From a virus: a DNA stretch of 58,077 nucleotides. The number at the start of each line of letters is the position of its first letter. Positions within the stretch are counted from its first letter, which is position 1. This document shows, in pieces, positions 15,147-23,207 of the stretch. The translations under genes and the position numbers were made by a program. The stretch lies in IMG/VR virus record IMGVR_UViG_3300035034_002703, positions 1 to 58,077 of that record, one strand, 5' to 3'. The notes below the pieces were generated by a model. The model saw nothing but the letters and a program-made list of their open reading frames with translations, had not been told where the DNA came from and made no database searches.

Positions 15147-15845
15147 ATGGCGTTAGCACATGCAAAAAGACCTCAAGCGGGTTTTCGCTGGGAAGATAAA
15201 GCCGCTAAGATGGCTAAGAGAAAGGGCTACGACGTAGAGGCAGCACCTATGCGTCGTAGTCCTTACGATCTACTCATCAACGGTAAGAAGGTTGATGTAA
15301 AGGCGGCTATCAGAACAGAGTACAAAGGTTCTGATGGTTATCCTATCAGGGGCTACGTTTTTACGAACATGTCCCCGATTAAAAAGTGCGATTTTTATCT
15401 TTTACTTTGCCTGTCACCAGATCGAAATCGTGTCGAGAAGACGTACGTAATCCCAGCAGACGAGGTTCTTCAACGCACAGTGACTATTACTGAGCGTACC
15501 AAATACAAGAACTATGAGAATGCGTGGGATAGTATGAAAAAGAAAGCCAACTTGGCAGTCTATCGAACAGACGACAAACAGGGCCTCAACAGGAGCGCTA
15601 GAGCCAAGTCTAGTCCGAAGAGGGGCACAGCCCCGGATACGCTTCGAAAGAAGCTGTACGGCGCTGGTGGAGCTGTGGCAGGCGCAGCAATTGGTGCTGG
15701 CGTTCCTACTGTTGTCTCGATCGGCAAATCGATCGTAGGAAAGCAGGAAGCCCAAGAAAACGCAGTTAACTATAAAAGTATGCTCGGCTCGGCTGGAGGA
15801 TTTGTGGTGGGTGGCATGCTTGGGAGAAGACTCGCAGACAGATGA
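15147..15845 (+). CDS. PD-(D/E)XK-like nuclease fused to glycine-zipper tail
   Basis: 232 residues, AGGAGG upstream. Residues 1-135 match the restriction-endonuclease-like fold: FRWEDKAAKMAKRKGYDVE, SPYDLLINGKKVDVKAA with Asp and D-x-K, CDFYLLLCL, and YVIPADEVLQRTVTITE. From about 160 the protein changes to two glycine-rich hydrophobic segments (GAGGAVAGAAIGAGVPTVVS, GSAGGFVVGGMLGRR) separated by a polar stretch. A nuclease-like head with possible membrane-inserting hairpins is unusual. It could nick or repair phage DNA at a membrane, or be carried in the virion. ATGA overlap with the HU gene. Confidence 0.7.
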   Translation: MALAHAKRPQAGFRWEDKAAKMAKRKGYDVEAAPMRRSPYDLLINGKKVDVKAAIRTEYKGSDGYPIRGYVFTNMSPIKKCDFYLLLCLSPDRNRVEKTYVIPADEVLQRTVTITERTKYKNYENAWDSMKKKANLAVYRTDDKQGLNRSARAKSSPKRGTAPDTLRKKLYGAGGAVAGAAIGAGVPTVVSIGKSIVGKQEAQENAVNYKSMLGSAGGFVVGGMLGRRLADR

Positions 15846-16120
15846 AAAAAAAGAATCTAATCGACGCTATCGCAGAACAAACAGATCTTACTAAAAAAGA
15901 CACCAACGCCTTCCTAGATGCATTCGTTGATGTCGTTAAAAGCTCCGTTTCACGCGGAGAAAAAGTCTTTATGTACGGATTTGGGACCTTCGAGACGACC
16001 CTTCACAAGGGGCGTGAGATGAAGAATCCCAAGACCGGCAAAAAGATGGAAATCCCGTCACGCATTGTACCTAAATTCCGCGTCTCTACGACGTTCAGAG
16101 ATGAAATTAATGGGGAGTAA
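15842..16120 (+). CDS. HU/IHF-like DNA-bending protein
   Basis: 92 residues, the usual HU length. [40 protein letters not shown] and [19 protein letters not shown] follow the family from dimerising helices through the GFGTF core to the DNA-gripping arm, here with EIPSR instead of the common I-P-A. It bends DNA and may aid replication, packaging or late promoter architecture. Confidence 0.95.
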   Translation: MKKKNLIDAIAEQTDLTKKDTNAFLDAFVDVVKSSVSRGEKVFMYGFGTFETTLHKGREMKNPKTGKKMEIPSRIVPKFRVSTTFRDEINGE

Positions 16121-16122
16121 AA

Positions 16123-17064
16123 ATGAATCAGTACCTCGACACGATGAGGAAGATCCTCGACGAAGGTGTTGACAAGGGTGATCGTACCGGCACCGGTACG
16201 CGCAGCATCTTTGGTCACCAGCTTCGCTTCGATCTTCAAAAAGGATTCCCGCTTCTTACGACCAAAAAGATCAACTTCCATGCCGTCAAGGCAGAGCTTT
16301 TGTGGTTCTTGAAAGGCTCTACCAATGTGGGGTGGCTACAAGAGCAAGGCGTTCATATCTGGGACGACTGGGCTGATGATGATGGCGAGCTTGGGCCTGT
16401 ATATGGCAAACAATGGCGTAGTTGGCAGGCCCTCTATCAGGAGCTAGAGGATGGTGGTAAGCGCTTCGAGTCCTTCAAAATTGATCAGATCTCGAACGTC
16501 ATCAAGGGGCTCAAAAACAACCCCAACAGCCGTCGCCATATCGTCAGTGCATGGAATGTCGACGCTATCAGTGAGATGGCTCTGCCGCCGTGCCATGTGA
16601 TGTTTCAGTTTTATGTGCGCCCCATATCCATCAATGATATGTGGAACAGCCTAGATGATGACACACAACAACTTCTTGCGCATACGGGAGGCATTACAAG
16701 GCGATCACAGATTGAGGCCGTCTATAAAGGCCCTAAGGGGTATCTCGATTGCCAGCTCTACCAGCGTTCAGCAGATTTTTTCATTGGCGTTCCTTTTAAT
16801 ATTGCGTCATACTCATTACTCACTTCTATGATCGCCCAAGTTACGGGGCTCTTGCCGGGGGAGTTCGTACACACATTCGGCGACACCCACCTTTATTCCA
16901 ACCACCTTCATCTCACCAAAGAACAACTTGCCCGAGAACCCCGGCCCCTGCCAAAGCTTGTTCTAAATTCTAAAATCAAGAACATCGACGATTTTGGGAT
17001 GGATGATATCGAGATCAAAGATTACGACCCGCATCCGTGGATTAAAGCGGAGATCGCGGTGTGA
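16123..17064 (+). CDS. thyA: Thymidylate synthase with internal insertion
   Basis: 313 residues, GGGGAG upstream. Family landmarks are in order: [44 protein letters not shown], catalytic Cys at residue 157 in [43 protein letters not shown]. Compared with E. coli ThyA (264 residues) there is an extra segment of about 43 residues between FQFYV and LDCQLYQRS ([18 protein letters not shown] and on). It methylates dUMP, oxidising methylene-THF to DHF, which the DHFR domain two genes downstream can recycle. Confidence 0.96.
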   Translation: MNQYLDTMRKILDEGVDKGDRTGTGTRSIFGHQLRFDLQKGFPLLTTKKINFHAVKAELLWFLKGSTNVGWLQEQGVHIWDDWADDDGELGPVYGKQWRSWQALYQELEDGGKRFESFKIDQISNVIKGLKNNPNSRRHIVSAWNVDAISEMALPPCHVMFQFYVRPISINDMWNSLDDDTQQLLAHTGGITRRSQIEAVYKGPKGYLDCQLYQRSADFFIGVPFNIASYSLLTSMIAQVTGLLPGEFVHTFGDTHLYSNHLHLTKEQLAREPRPLPKLVLNSKIKNIDDFGMDDIEIKDYDPHPWIKAEIAV

Positions 17065-17255
17065 AATGGAAAGCCCAAAGAACCTTCGGTGTAGCGGTCG
17101 GTAATTGTAGGCCCACCGTTAGCGTCAAGTCTGATGACCATAAAGTTGGAGATCTTGTGAGAACAGGAAGAGGTCCATCCGTCTTGCGTGACCGATTGTA
17201 CGTTGTTATTCACATTGAAGACGGCCACGCATGCTGCGTAAGGGTGAATAAATGA
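17061..17255 (+). CDS. Small hypothetical protein
   Basis: 64 residues; GTG start overlapping the thyA stop as GTGA, and ATGA overlap with the next gene, so it is tightly coupled on both sides. The pattern [20 protein letters not shown] then [14 protein letters not shown] suggests a small beta-barrel. No family recognised. Its place between thyA and the DHFR fusion hints at a regulator or subunit in the same pathway, but nothing in the sequence proves it. Confidence 0.65.
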   Translation: MKWKAQRTFGVAVGNCRPTVSVKSDDHKVGDLVRTGRGPSVLRDRLYVVIHIEDGHACCVRVNK

Positions 17256-18139
17256 AAATCAAAATGATAGCTGCGATGGCTAAAAACGGCGTCATCGGTA
17301 AAGACGGCAAAATTCCTTGGCATTGCCCAGAAGACCTCAAGCTCTTCAAGCAAAAGACGCTCGGAAAGCCCATCATTATGGGCAGGAAAACTTTTGAGTC
17401 ACTGCCGGGAATTCTTCCAGACCGTCGTCACATCGTGATGACAAGGAATCGCCAGTACGAAGCCGAAGGTGCTCTGGTGGCTCATTCAGTGCGCGAGGCG
17501 CTGAATATGTCGTGGGATTCAGATGAGGTGTGGGTGATTGGTGGACGAGAAATCTACCAGCTTTTCACAGACTGTGCCGATGAGCTTCATCTTAGTGTGA
17601 TGCATAAGTCCTACGAGGGCGATGTACGGATGATGGTTCCCACGCAATGGGAGGAAGGCAAGTGTGACATCCATCCTGATTTTAGCCTCCTTATCCTCAA
17701 AAACCCCCGCCCCTACAACCCGCTCGATGTTCGCCCCTCGTGGGATGAACTGTTTATGTCGAAGGCTCACAAGACAGCCGAGAGAGCAACCTGCGACCGC
17801 AAACATGTCGGCTGTGTCATTGTGCGTGACAACCGAGAGCTTGTCAGCGGCTACAACGGAAGCATCCCCGGAGAGCCTCACTGCGACGACGAGGGGCATA
17901 TGATGGTCGACGGGCATTGTGTTCGTACGATCCACGCCGAACAAAACGCGATCGTCCAAGCCGCCCGAGAAGGCATCTCTCTTAAAGACTCCACAGCTTA
18001 TGTGACATGCTCTCCCTGCTGGATCTGTTTCAAGCTTCTGGCGAGCGTGGGCGTAAAAGAAATTGTCTACGACGAATTTTACCGTAATGATAGTGCGGAA
18101 GTGGCAGATCGACTTGGAATTAAAATGAGGCAAATATAA
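17252..18139 (+). CDS. Dihydrofolate reductase-dCMP deaminase fusion
   Basis: 295 residues with two enzymes in one chain. Residues 1-150 are DHFR: IAAMAKNGVIGKDGKIPWH, KPIIMGRKTFESLP, VWVIGGREIYQ. Residues about 160-295 are dCMP deaminase: RKHVGCVIVRDNRELVSGYN, HAEQNAI with the catalytic Glu, and zinc cysteines CSPCWIC. dCMP deaminase makes dUMP for ThyA and DHFR restores THF, so this gene and thyA hold the whole thymidylate cycle. The fusion is unusual; T4 encodes these as separate proteins. Confidence 0.93.
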   Translation: MKIKMIAAMAKNGVIGKDGKIPWHCPEDLKLFKQKTLGKPIIMGRKTFESLPGILPDRRHIVMTRNRQYEAEGALVAHSVREALNMSWDSDEVWVIGGREIYQLFTDCADELHLSVMHKSYEGDVRMMVPTQWEEGKCDIHPDFSLLILKNPRPYNPLDVRPSWDELFMSKAHKTAERATCDRKHVGCVIVRDNRELVSGYNGSIPGEPHCDDEGHMMVDGHCVRTIHAEQNAIVQAAREGISLKDSTAYVTCSPCWICFKLLASVGVKEIVYDEFYRNDSAEVADRLGIKMRQI

Positions 18140-18663
18140 TGCTAATCGGTATCAGTGGACTGAAGGGAAGTGGCAAAACAACTGTGGCTCGGTATCTTCG
18201 AGATGAACATGGCTTTGACATGTTCAACTTTGCAGACCCTTTGAAGCGGGCCGCTCAAGAGGTTTTCTTGCTCTCGGAAGCCCAGTGCTACGACCAAGAA
18301 CTAAAAGAGCAGGTAGATCCGCGCTGGGATAAAACCCCCAGAAAGATCCTTCAGCTTTTTGGTACCGAGGTAGGTCGGGCCATCGATAAAGACACTTGGA
18401 TCAAACGCACCATGTTTGATGCAGAACCCTCAGAGAATGCCGTCATCGGGGATTGCAGGTTTCAAAATGAAGCCGACGCAATCAGAGCCCATGGCGGCAT
18501 TGTATTAGGAATTGACCGAAGAGGGATTGTCCCCGATAACCATCCTTCGGAGATGGAAATGTTCACCAACTGGTCGGACATTGTAGACATCACCATCTCA
18601 AATTCTGGAACTTTGGAAGATTTGCTTAGAACAGTAGAAGCCACGCTGGAGATGGTGCTATGA
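18139..18663 (+). CDS. Deoxynucleoside monophosphate kinase
   Basis: 174 residues, TAATG junction with the fusion gene. P-loop GISGLKGSGKTTVARYL at the start, then FNFADPLKRAAQEVF, LQLFGTEVGRAIDKDTWIKR and VIGDCRFQNEADAIR, the pattern of T4 gp1-type dNMP kinases. It would phosphorylate dTMP and other dNMPs to diphosphates, following ThyA. Ends in ATGA with a frame-disrupted gene. Confidence 0.9.
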   Translation: MLIGISGLKGSGKTTVARYLRDEHGFDMFNFADPLKRAAQEVFLLSEAQCYDQELKEQVDPRWDKTPRKILQLFGTEVGRAIDKDTWIKRTMFDAEPSENAVIGDCRFQNEADAIRAHGGIVLGIDRRGIVPDNHPSEMEMFTNWSDIVDITISNSGTLEDLLRTVEATLEMVL

Positions 18664-18997
18664 TTGTAAAATTGCGAAAGAAAAAGAAAAGAAGAAGTCC
18701 TTCTATCAGCGCCACAAAGGCAAAATCCTTGCTGGTGGGGCGCTGGCTGCTGGCGGTCTTGGGTTGATGGCTATGAGTGGTGGTAAGTCTTCGGTAGATA
18801 GAAGTACCGAAAAGGCCAAAAAGACTGTTCGTAGTGCCACGAGAAAGGCTACCGAGCGTGTCAAAAAGACCAACACACCCAAGATCGACGAAAAGAATTT
18901 CAAAAAGTCTGTTAGAGATAGAGCTGCAGAAAGATTCAATGACGCAAAGGATTCCTTCGGTGAGTCTTTTGCAAATCAATTCAAAAGCACCTACTAA
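18660..18997 (+). pseudogene. Frame-disrupted MIVKIAKE glycine-zipper gene
   Basis: From ATG 18660 the frame reads M-I-V-K then leaves the expected protein. A -1 shift at the A run 18668-18671 gives MIVKIAKEKEKKKSFYQRHK, then GKILAGGALAAGGLGLMAMS and a charged helical tail ending FANQFKSTY at TGA 18995-18997. The restored start is the shared N-terminal signature of this genome and the middle is a glycine zipper, so the shifted reading is very likely the true protein (about 112 residues). Either one A was lost (mutation or sequencing error) or ribosomes slip on AAAA. Confidence 0.7.
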
Positions 18998-19014
18998 GTC
19001 ACAGGAAAAATCAA

Positions 19015-20961
19015 ATGCTTAAATTCGAACTCGACACGAGTTTTCTGGATAACTATACCCAAAAACCGGTTCCGTGGGGATACGGCGACTTGTCTTGGGT
19101 CACCTTCAAACGCACGTATGCACGAGAGATTGACGGTCGTACAGAGGACTGGTGGGAGACCTGCAAACGCGTCATCGAAGGGATGTTTACGGTCCAGAAA
19201 AATCACTGCAAATCCTTGAGCCTTCCGTGGGAAGAATCCAAGGCTCAAAAGTTTGCCCAAGAAGCTTACGACCGCCTGTTTCAATTCAAATGGACACCTC
19301 CGGGTCGCGGTCTGTGGATGATGGGCACCGACTTCATTTTTGATAGAAGTGGTGCACCCCTCAACAACTGCGGATTTTGTTCCACCAAAAACATCGACGA
19401 AGATTTTGCCACCCCGTTTGGTTGGATGTTCGAGATGAGCATGCTCGGCGTGGGGGTGGGTTTTGATACTCGCGGCATCGGCAAGGTAAAAATTGTCGAG
19501 CCTGAGGTTGCAGAAGAACCACACGTTGTGGCTGACAGTAGAGAGGGGTGGCGTGAGATTCTGGAGCGAACCCTCAACGCCTATGTCGGCAAAGGCACAC
19601 TGCCTTCTGGTTGGGATTTTTCTGAAGTTAGACCCAAGGGCGAACCTATCAAAAGCTTTGGTGGCGTAGCCAGTGGTCCTGACCCTCTCGAAGAAGCCCT
19701 CAACACCATCGTCAAATTGTACGACGGTTACATCGGAAAAGAAGTCGATGCCGAGCTTATCGTTGACACCATGAACATTGCCGGTCGCTGTGTGGTTTCG
19801 GGGGGTGTTCGACGCACCGCTCAAATTGCCTTTGCCGACAAAGACAACGAGCAGTTCATGGACCTAAAGCTCGACAAGGAAAAGGTTGGTGCTTACAGGT
19901 GGGCCTCGAACAACTCACTGATGGCTGAAGTCGGGATGGATTATTCTGAGGCTGGTGCCCGAACAGCCGTCAATGGTGAGCCGGGATATCTGTGGCTAGA
20001 AAATGCGCGCGCCTTTGGTCGCATGAAAGATGAGCCTAATTGGGACGACGAGCACGCCGAGGGGTCAAATCCGTGCGTGGAGCAAACGCTGTGGGATAAA
20101 GAACTTTGCTGTCTCGTAGAGACCTACCCCGACAACCACGACAGCTTTGAAGATTACAAGCAGACGCTTCGCGTAGCCTATCAGTACGCAAAGACCGTCA
20201 CACTTATCCCGACGCACGATCCGCAAACCAACGCCGTGATGCTCAGAAATCGTCGCATCGGCCTGTCGATGACCGGCGTGGTGCAGGCCGTCAACAAGCA
20301 CGGCTACCGCGAGTTCTTCAACTGGTGTGACGAGGGCTACGACTACATCCAGACCCTCGACAAGAAGTACTCCGACTGGTTGTGCATCCCGCGCTCGATC
20401 AAGACGACCTCGGTCAAGCCTTCTGGTACGGTTAGCCTTCTGGCTGGCGCAACCCCCGGCGTCCACTGGAGTCACGGCGAATATTATATTCGGCGTATTC
20501 GAGTGCGCGATACTCACGATCTTGTCGAGCTTTGTCGTGAGGCGGGTTACCACGTCGAAAAAGATACCTACGCCCCAAATACGATGGTCATCGAGTTTCC
20601 GGTGCACGTCGATAACGTCGATCGCTCTAAGCACGAGGTCAGTCTTCGAGAAAAAGTAGATCTCGCCGCAGACATGCAATACTATTGGGCTGACAACCAA
20701 GTAAGTTGTACGGCTGAGTTCGACCCGGATACCGAGGGTGACGAGATTGTGCGCGTCCTTGAGACGTACGAGTCAAGGCTTAAAGGTATTAGTTTTCTGC
20801 CGATGCGCGACCACGGCTACGCCCAGCCTCCGTACGAATCGATCACCAAGATCGAGTACGAGGAGATGGTCGGCGAAATTCAGCCTCTTCAAGTTGCTAA
20901 TATTGAACACGATCAAGAAGATAAATTCTGTAGCGGCGAATCCTGCAAGGTGGAATTATGA
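19015..20961 (+). CDS. nrdJ: Class II (B12-dependent) ribonucleotide reductase
   Basis: 648 residues, AGGA upstream. It resembles the monomeric adenosylcobalamin-dependent ribonucleoside triphosphate reductase of Lactobacillus leichmannii: PPGRGLWMMGTD, NNCGFCSTKN, then SNPCVEQTLWDKELC, whose two cysteines are 11 apart as in C408 (radical) and C419, KPSGTVSLLAGATPGVHW, and a C-terminal CSGESC pair with the spacing of C731/C736. It reduces ribonucleotides using host-supplied B12 and needs no oxygen or small subunit. It overlaps the next gene as ATGA. Confidence 0.93.
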   Translation: MLKFELDTSFLDNYTQKPVPWGYGDLSWVTFKRTYAREIDGRTEDWWETCKRVIEGMFTVQKNHCKSLSLPWEESKAQKFAQEAYDRLFQFKWTPPGRGLWMMGTDFIFDRSGAPLNNCGFCSTKNIDEDFATPFGWMFEMSMLGVGVGFDTRGIGKVKIVEPEVAEEPHVVADSREGWREILERTLNAYVGKGTLPSGWDFSEVRPKGEPIKSFGGVASGPDPLEEALNTIVKLYDGYIGKEVDAELIVDTMNIAGRCVVSGGVRRTAQIAFADKDNEQFMDLKLDKEKVGAYRWASNNSLMAEVGMDYSEAGARTAVNGEPGYLWLENARAFGRMKDEPNWDDEHAEGSNPCVEQTLWDKELCCLVETYPDNHDSFEDYKQTLRVAYQYAKTVTLIPTHDPQTNAVMLRNRRIGLSMTGVVQAVNKHGYREFFNWCDEGYDYIQTLDKKYSDWLCIPRSIKTTSVKPSGTVSLLAGATPGVHWSHGEYYIRRIRVRDTHDLVELCREAGYHVEKDTYAPNTMVIEFPVHVDNVDRSKHEVSLREKVDLAADMQYYWADNQVSCTAEFDPDTEGDEIVRVLETYESRLKGISFLPMRDHGYAQPPYESITKIEYEEMVGEIQPLQVANIEHDQEDKFCSGESCKVEL

Positions 20962-21170
20962 GTATGATTATTAAGCAAGCGAGTGTTTTTAAAAAGCTTA
21001 AGAAGATGGTGGGCAAGAAGCCTAAGAAAAATCTTAAGCTTACAGGTGCCATGAGAGAAAAGCTTAAGAGGAGCGGCATGAGTGTTAAAGGTATGAAAAA
21101 TACCTTCAAGGTCAGCAAAAACCAAGGCTCCAACATCAACTCTTGGGCCAACAAAATTACGAGTAGGTAA
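20958..21170 (+). CDS. Small basic protein with MSMIIKQA N-terminus
   Basis: 70 residues, ATGA overlap with the reductase. It starts MSMIIKQASVFKK, almost the same as the genes at 38746 and 39149, then is strongly basic (KKLKKMVGKKPKKNLKLTG, MREKLKRSGMSVKGMKNTFK). No glycine zipper. The charge suggests binding to nucleic acid. Last gene of the replication block, before a terminator. Confidence 0.75.
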   Translation: MSMIIKQASVFKKLKKMVGKKPKKNLKLTGAMREKLKRSGMSVKGMKNTFKVSKNQGSNINSWANKITSR

Positions 21171-21181
21171 AAAAATACATA

Positions 21182-21212
21182 CCCCGACCGTCTCCGGTCG
21201 GGGCTTTTTTTT
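21182..21212. terminator. Bidirectional terminator
   Basis: A perfect 9-base-pair stem CCCCGACCG / CGGTCGGGG with loop TCTC is followed by eight T on the plus strand (21205-21212). A run of A at 21170-21175 gives a U tract for leftward transcription too. It separates the rightward replication block from the convergent leftward methyltransferase-like gene. Confidence 0.93.
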
Positions 21213-21771
21213 ACTTCCTCAACAAGTAAAGCCGGTCATGCAGGCTATCCCATTGAGGGATTGAAAAGTCTTCAACCTCCCAATCCTTCCAGAGATCAAA
21301 GAATTCATCGTCGGCTGTACACCCTCCCCAGCCTTCGCCGATGAATACTATCTTGTTGCCCTTGAAAGCCTTGACAGCTTCCGTCGCCCAATTCTTGTCG
21401 TAGCTAGGCCACGACAAAAACAAGGCCTTTCGGTCGGGGTAAGCCTCGATGGCCTCGATGGCACCCATCTTCTTGACGGGCACCCACTCGTGGGTGTGGC
21501 CATAGTAATTCCCACCAGCACTCGGGGGATCGGCATCTGTGGCAATGATGTCGGCACCGATTTCTGACAACAACATCTCGTTGTAGCCAGTACCACTGCC
21601 GACCGACAGGATTTTATCGCCTGCCACAAAACCAAATATTATGTACAGTGCTTTTCTGTCGAGGATCGACCAAGCGTACTTCTTGGTCAATTCCTTTCTG
21701 GTAAAGTAACGAGATTCGAAGTCATCTTCGCCTTCTCGAAACTTTATTTCTTCTTGGTACTCGGTAAGCAT
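21211..21771 (-). CDS. SAM-dependent methyltransferase-like protein
   Basis: 186 residues, AAGGAG upstream on the minus strand. DKILSVGSGTGYNEMLLSEI is motif I of class I methyltransferases and ADIIATDADPPSAGG the following acidic loop; LFLSWPSYDKNWATEAV sits where the catalytic loop is expected. No target-recognition domain is seen, so the substrate (nucleic acid, protein or small molecule) is unknown. Last gene of the leftward block. Confidence 0.8.
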   Translation of the reverse strand: MLTEYQEEIKFREGEDDFESRYFTRKELTKKYAWSILDRKALYIIFGFVAGDKILSVGSGTGYNEMLLSEIGADIIATDADPPSAGGNYYGHTHEWVPVKKMGAIEAIEAYPDRKALFLSWPSYDKNWATEAVKAFKGNKIVFIGEGWGGCTADDEFFDLWKDWEVEDFSIPQWDSLHDRLYLLRK

Positions 21772-21791
21772 CCCTGCTCCTTTGCATGTGT

Positions 21792-21816
21792 AAAAAAAGT
21801 CCCGTTTCGTGGGACT
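21792..21816 (-). terminator. Leftward Rho-independent terminator
   Basis: On the minus strand AGTCCC...GGGACT closes a short hairpin and is followed by seven T (plus-strand A run 21792-21798). It would end transcripts coming from the structured region and genes to its right, leaving the methyltransferase-like gene to its own promoter. Confidence 0.75.
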
Positions 21817-21821
21817 AGGCG

Positions 21822-22147
21822 TACAGTGATTAACAACCGCCCCATCTAAGCTAACACTGTAACTCGCTTAGATGTTCGTCTCTTTTCCTACGGGTTCGAC
21901 GACCGGCGGTGTCCCGCCCTCTTCTCTGATAGGTCTTGGTTATGAAGAGGGCTAGTCCCCAAGACCTTTGAGATAGATACGACTGCGCTCCCGGTTGTGG
22001 GATTGCAGAAGATGCTGTCACGACAACTTGAGTGTGTCGCCGCGTGACGCGCTCACACATCATTTCTACGCTAGCCGGTGTGAGTCGGCATCGCAACCTT
22101 GTGGGGTGATGACACGCCAAGCACAGTCAGGATCTCTGCTTGGCGTG
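21822..22147 (-). ncRNA. Putative structured RNA with nested pseudoknots
   Basis: No convincing gene lies in this 326-base region, but it is full of long perfect inverted repeats. GCCCTCTTC (21916-21924) pairs with GAAGAGGGC (21944-21952), and AGGTCTTGG inside that loop (21931-21939) pairs with CCAAGACCT (21959-21967): an H-type pseudoknot of two 9-base-pair stems. TACAGTG (21822-21828) with CACTGTA (21855-21861), and CATCTAAGC (21843-21851) with GCTTAGATG (21866-21874), form a second. Weaker interleaved pairs occur at 21983-22027 and 22052-22089, and an 11-base-pair hairpin at 22113-22147. A leftward terminator follows, so the minus strand is favoured. Family unknown. Confidence 0.6.
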
Positions 22148-22152
22148 AAGGC

Positions 22153-22575
22153 CTAGAGCGACAGCGCGTGCTCGCTCCAGAAGGCCTTCGAGTTCTTCAA
22201 CTCCTCACCTTTGAGCGAGGGGTCGAACGGCTCTTTCGGGCTGACCGGCCCACCGAAAGCCGTATACAACACACACGACTCATCACCGTGCGGCCCAGCA
22301 ATCACGCTGAGCTTGCGGGTGGGACGAGGCGCACGATCCACGAGACGGCTCTCACCGTCACGTTCGCCGCGCTTCTCGTACTGCACCTCGTCTTCTTCGA
22401 CGGGATCGTCCCCCATTAGGGGGCCGTGAAGGGCGCAGGGGAGCGTGCCAAGCTCCTCTGGCAATTCGACGGTCTCGATGAAGAACCCGTCGCGTTCTTC
22501 GAACTTCGCTTTCACGAACTCGATCTGAGTCTCACTGAGATTGTGATCGAGGTGGCTGTCTTGTGAAACAATCAT
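22153..22575 (-). CDS. Conserved hypothetical protein
   Basis: 140 residues, AAGGGA upstream. It has well-formed motifs: VELPEELGTLPCALHGPLMG, then DDPVEEDEVQYEKRGERDGE, SRLVDRAPRPTRKLSVIAGP, DESCVLYTAFGGPVSPKEPF, and FWSEHALSL at the end. The pattern resembles an uncharacterised bacterial family, but I cannot name it with certainty. A promoter-like TGGTATAAT lies 20-28 bases upstream of the start. Confidence 0.7.
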   Translation of the reverse strand: MIVSQDSHLDHNLSETQIEFVKAKFEERDGFFIETVELPEELGTLPCALHGPLMGDDPVEEDEVQYEKRGERDGESRLVDRAPRPTRKLSVIAGPHGDESCVLYTAFGGPVSPKEPFDPSLKGEELKNSKAFWSEHALSL

Positions 22576-22594
22576 ACTAATCCCTTAATTAGGA

Positions 22595-22603
22595 ATTATA
22601 CCA
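22595..22603 (-). promoter_or_regulatory. Extended -10 promoter
   Basis: The minus strand reads TGGTATAAT, a perfect extended -10 element (TGnTATAAT) for a host sigma-70-type RNA polymerase, 20 bases before the gene starting at 22575. No good -35 is seen, as expected for extended -10 promoters. It suggests host-driven early expression of the leftward block. Confidence 0.6.
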
Positions 22604-22621
22604 TCGCTACAATTGGATGGG

Positions 22622-22652
22622 CTTGAGCGCCCCCGCCGAAGCGGGGCCTAGC
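22622..22652 (-). repeat. Intergenic hairpin element, copy A
   Basis: The plus strand reads CTTGAGCGCC, a hairpin CCCCGC-CGAA-GCGGGG, then CCTAGC. The flanks CTTGAGCGCC and GGCCTAGC match copy B at 23297-23326 while the hairpin sequence differs, so structure is kept rather than sequence. It lies between two leftward genes. The bases between it and the gene ending at 22704 hold no gene. Possible roles: terminator, processing site or promoter spacer. Confidence 0.6.
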
Positions 22653-22703
22653 ACCCCCCGAAGTTTGCTTACGCGTAACCCACCTTCGGATGTGGGGCTG
22701 GAC

Positions 22704-23207
22704 TTACACCAGCTTGAAAGTAGTGCTTCTGCCGCTGACCTGCTCACCCTTTATCAGGCGAAGCAGCTTCAATGCATCCTCGGCTTTGAGGGGAGCACCG
22801 AACAGCTGATCCGACAGAGGACCAGCGCTTACCCAGATGTCGCTATCATCTGAGTAGCGCTGATGCACCACGATCACCACGTCTTGCGCGCTATACAACA
22901 GCGCGTCCTCGACGCAGCTTTCGGTCGCGAGCAGCTCGTCGTCATCGCTGACGATCGGAGCATACTCGTCTTGCGAGACTTCGATGCGCAGCGCTATGAA
23001 AGCGCGTCCACCATCGTCCTCGCCGACCATGACCTGCTCCTCCAAATCCTCGTGATCGAGGAAATCGAGATACTCGGTCATGCCGACCCCGCGACCGCTG
23101 ATGTCGAGTCTGGGGAGACCCCCCATCTCGCTCATCAGCTTTTGGGCCGGTCCTTCAACAGCCATGGCACGAAACTTCGCGATCAGTCCTTCTTGTTGCT
23201 TAGCCAT
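22704..23207 (-). CDS. Hypothetical protein
   Basis: 167 residues from the ATG at 23207 (AAGGAG upstream), preferred over one eight codons earlier. Starts MAKQQEGLIAKFRAMAVEGP, is acidic in the middle (EYLDFLDHEDLEEQVMVGED), and has a possible small-domain core SQDEYAPIVSDDDELLATES. No family recognised. Confidence 0.65.
   Translation of the reverse strand: MAKQQEGLIAKFRAMAVEGPAQKLMSEMGGLPRLDISGRGVGMTEYLDFLDHEDLEEQVMVGEDDGGRAFIALRIEVSQDEYAPIVSDDDELLATESCVEDALLYSAQDVVIVVHQRYSDDSDIWVSAGPLSDQLFGAPLKAEDALKLLRLIKGEQVSGRSTTFKLV

Noticed and set aside
16630-16758. Intein or intron in thyA
   Set aside because: The insert is only about 43 codons, in frame, and lacks intein splice motifs.
21851-22120. 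89-codon leftward frame in the structured region
   Set aside because: No ribosome site, no protein-like pattern, rich in Arg and Cys, and it overlaps the inverted repeats. Best explained as chance.
21817-22152. tRNA or tmRNA in the structured region
   Set aside because: GGGTTCGAC (21891-21899) and several pseudoknots recall tmRNA, but no pairing acceptor stem, T arm with 5-base-pair stem, or tag frame could be placed on either strand.
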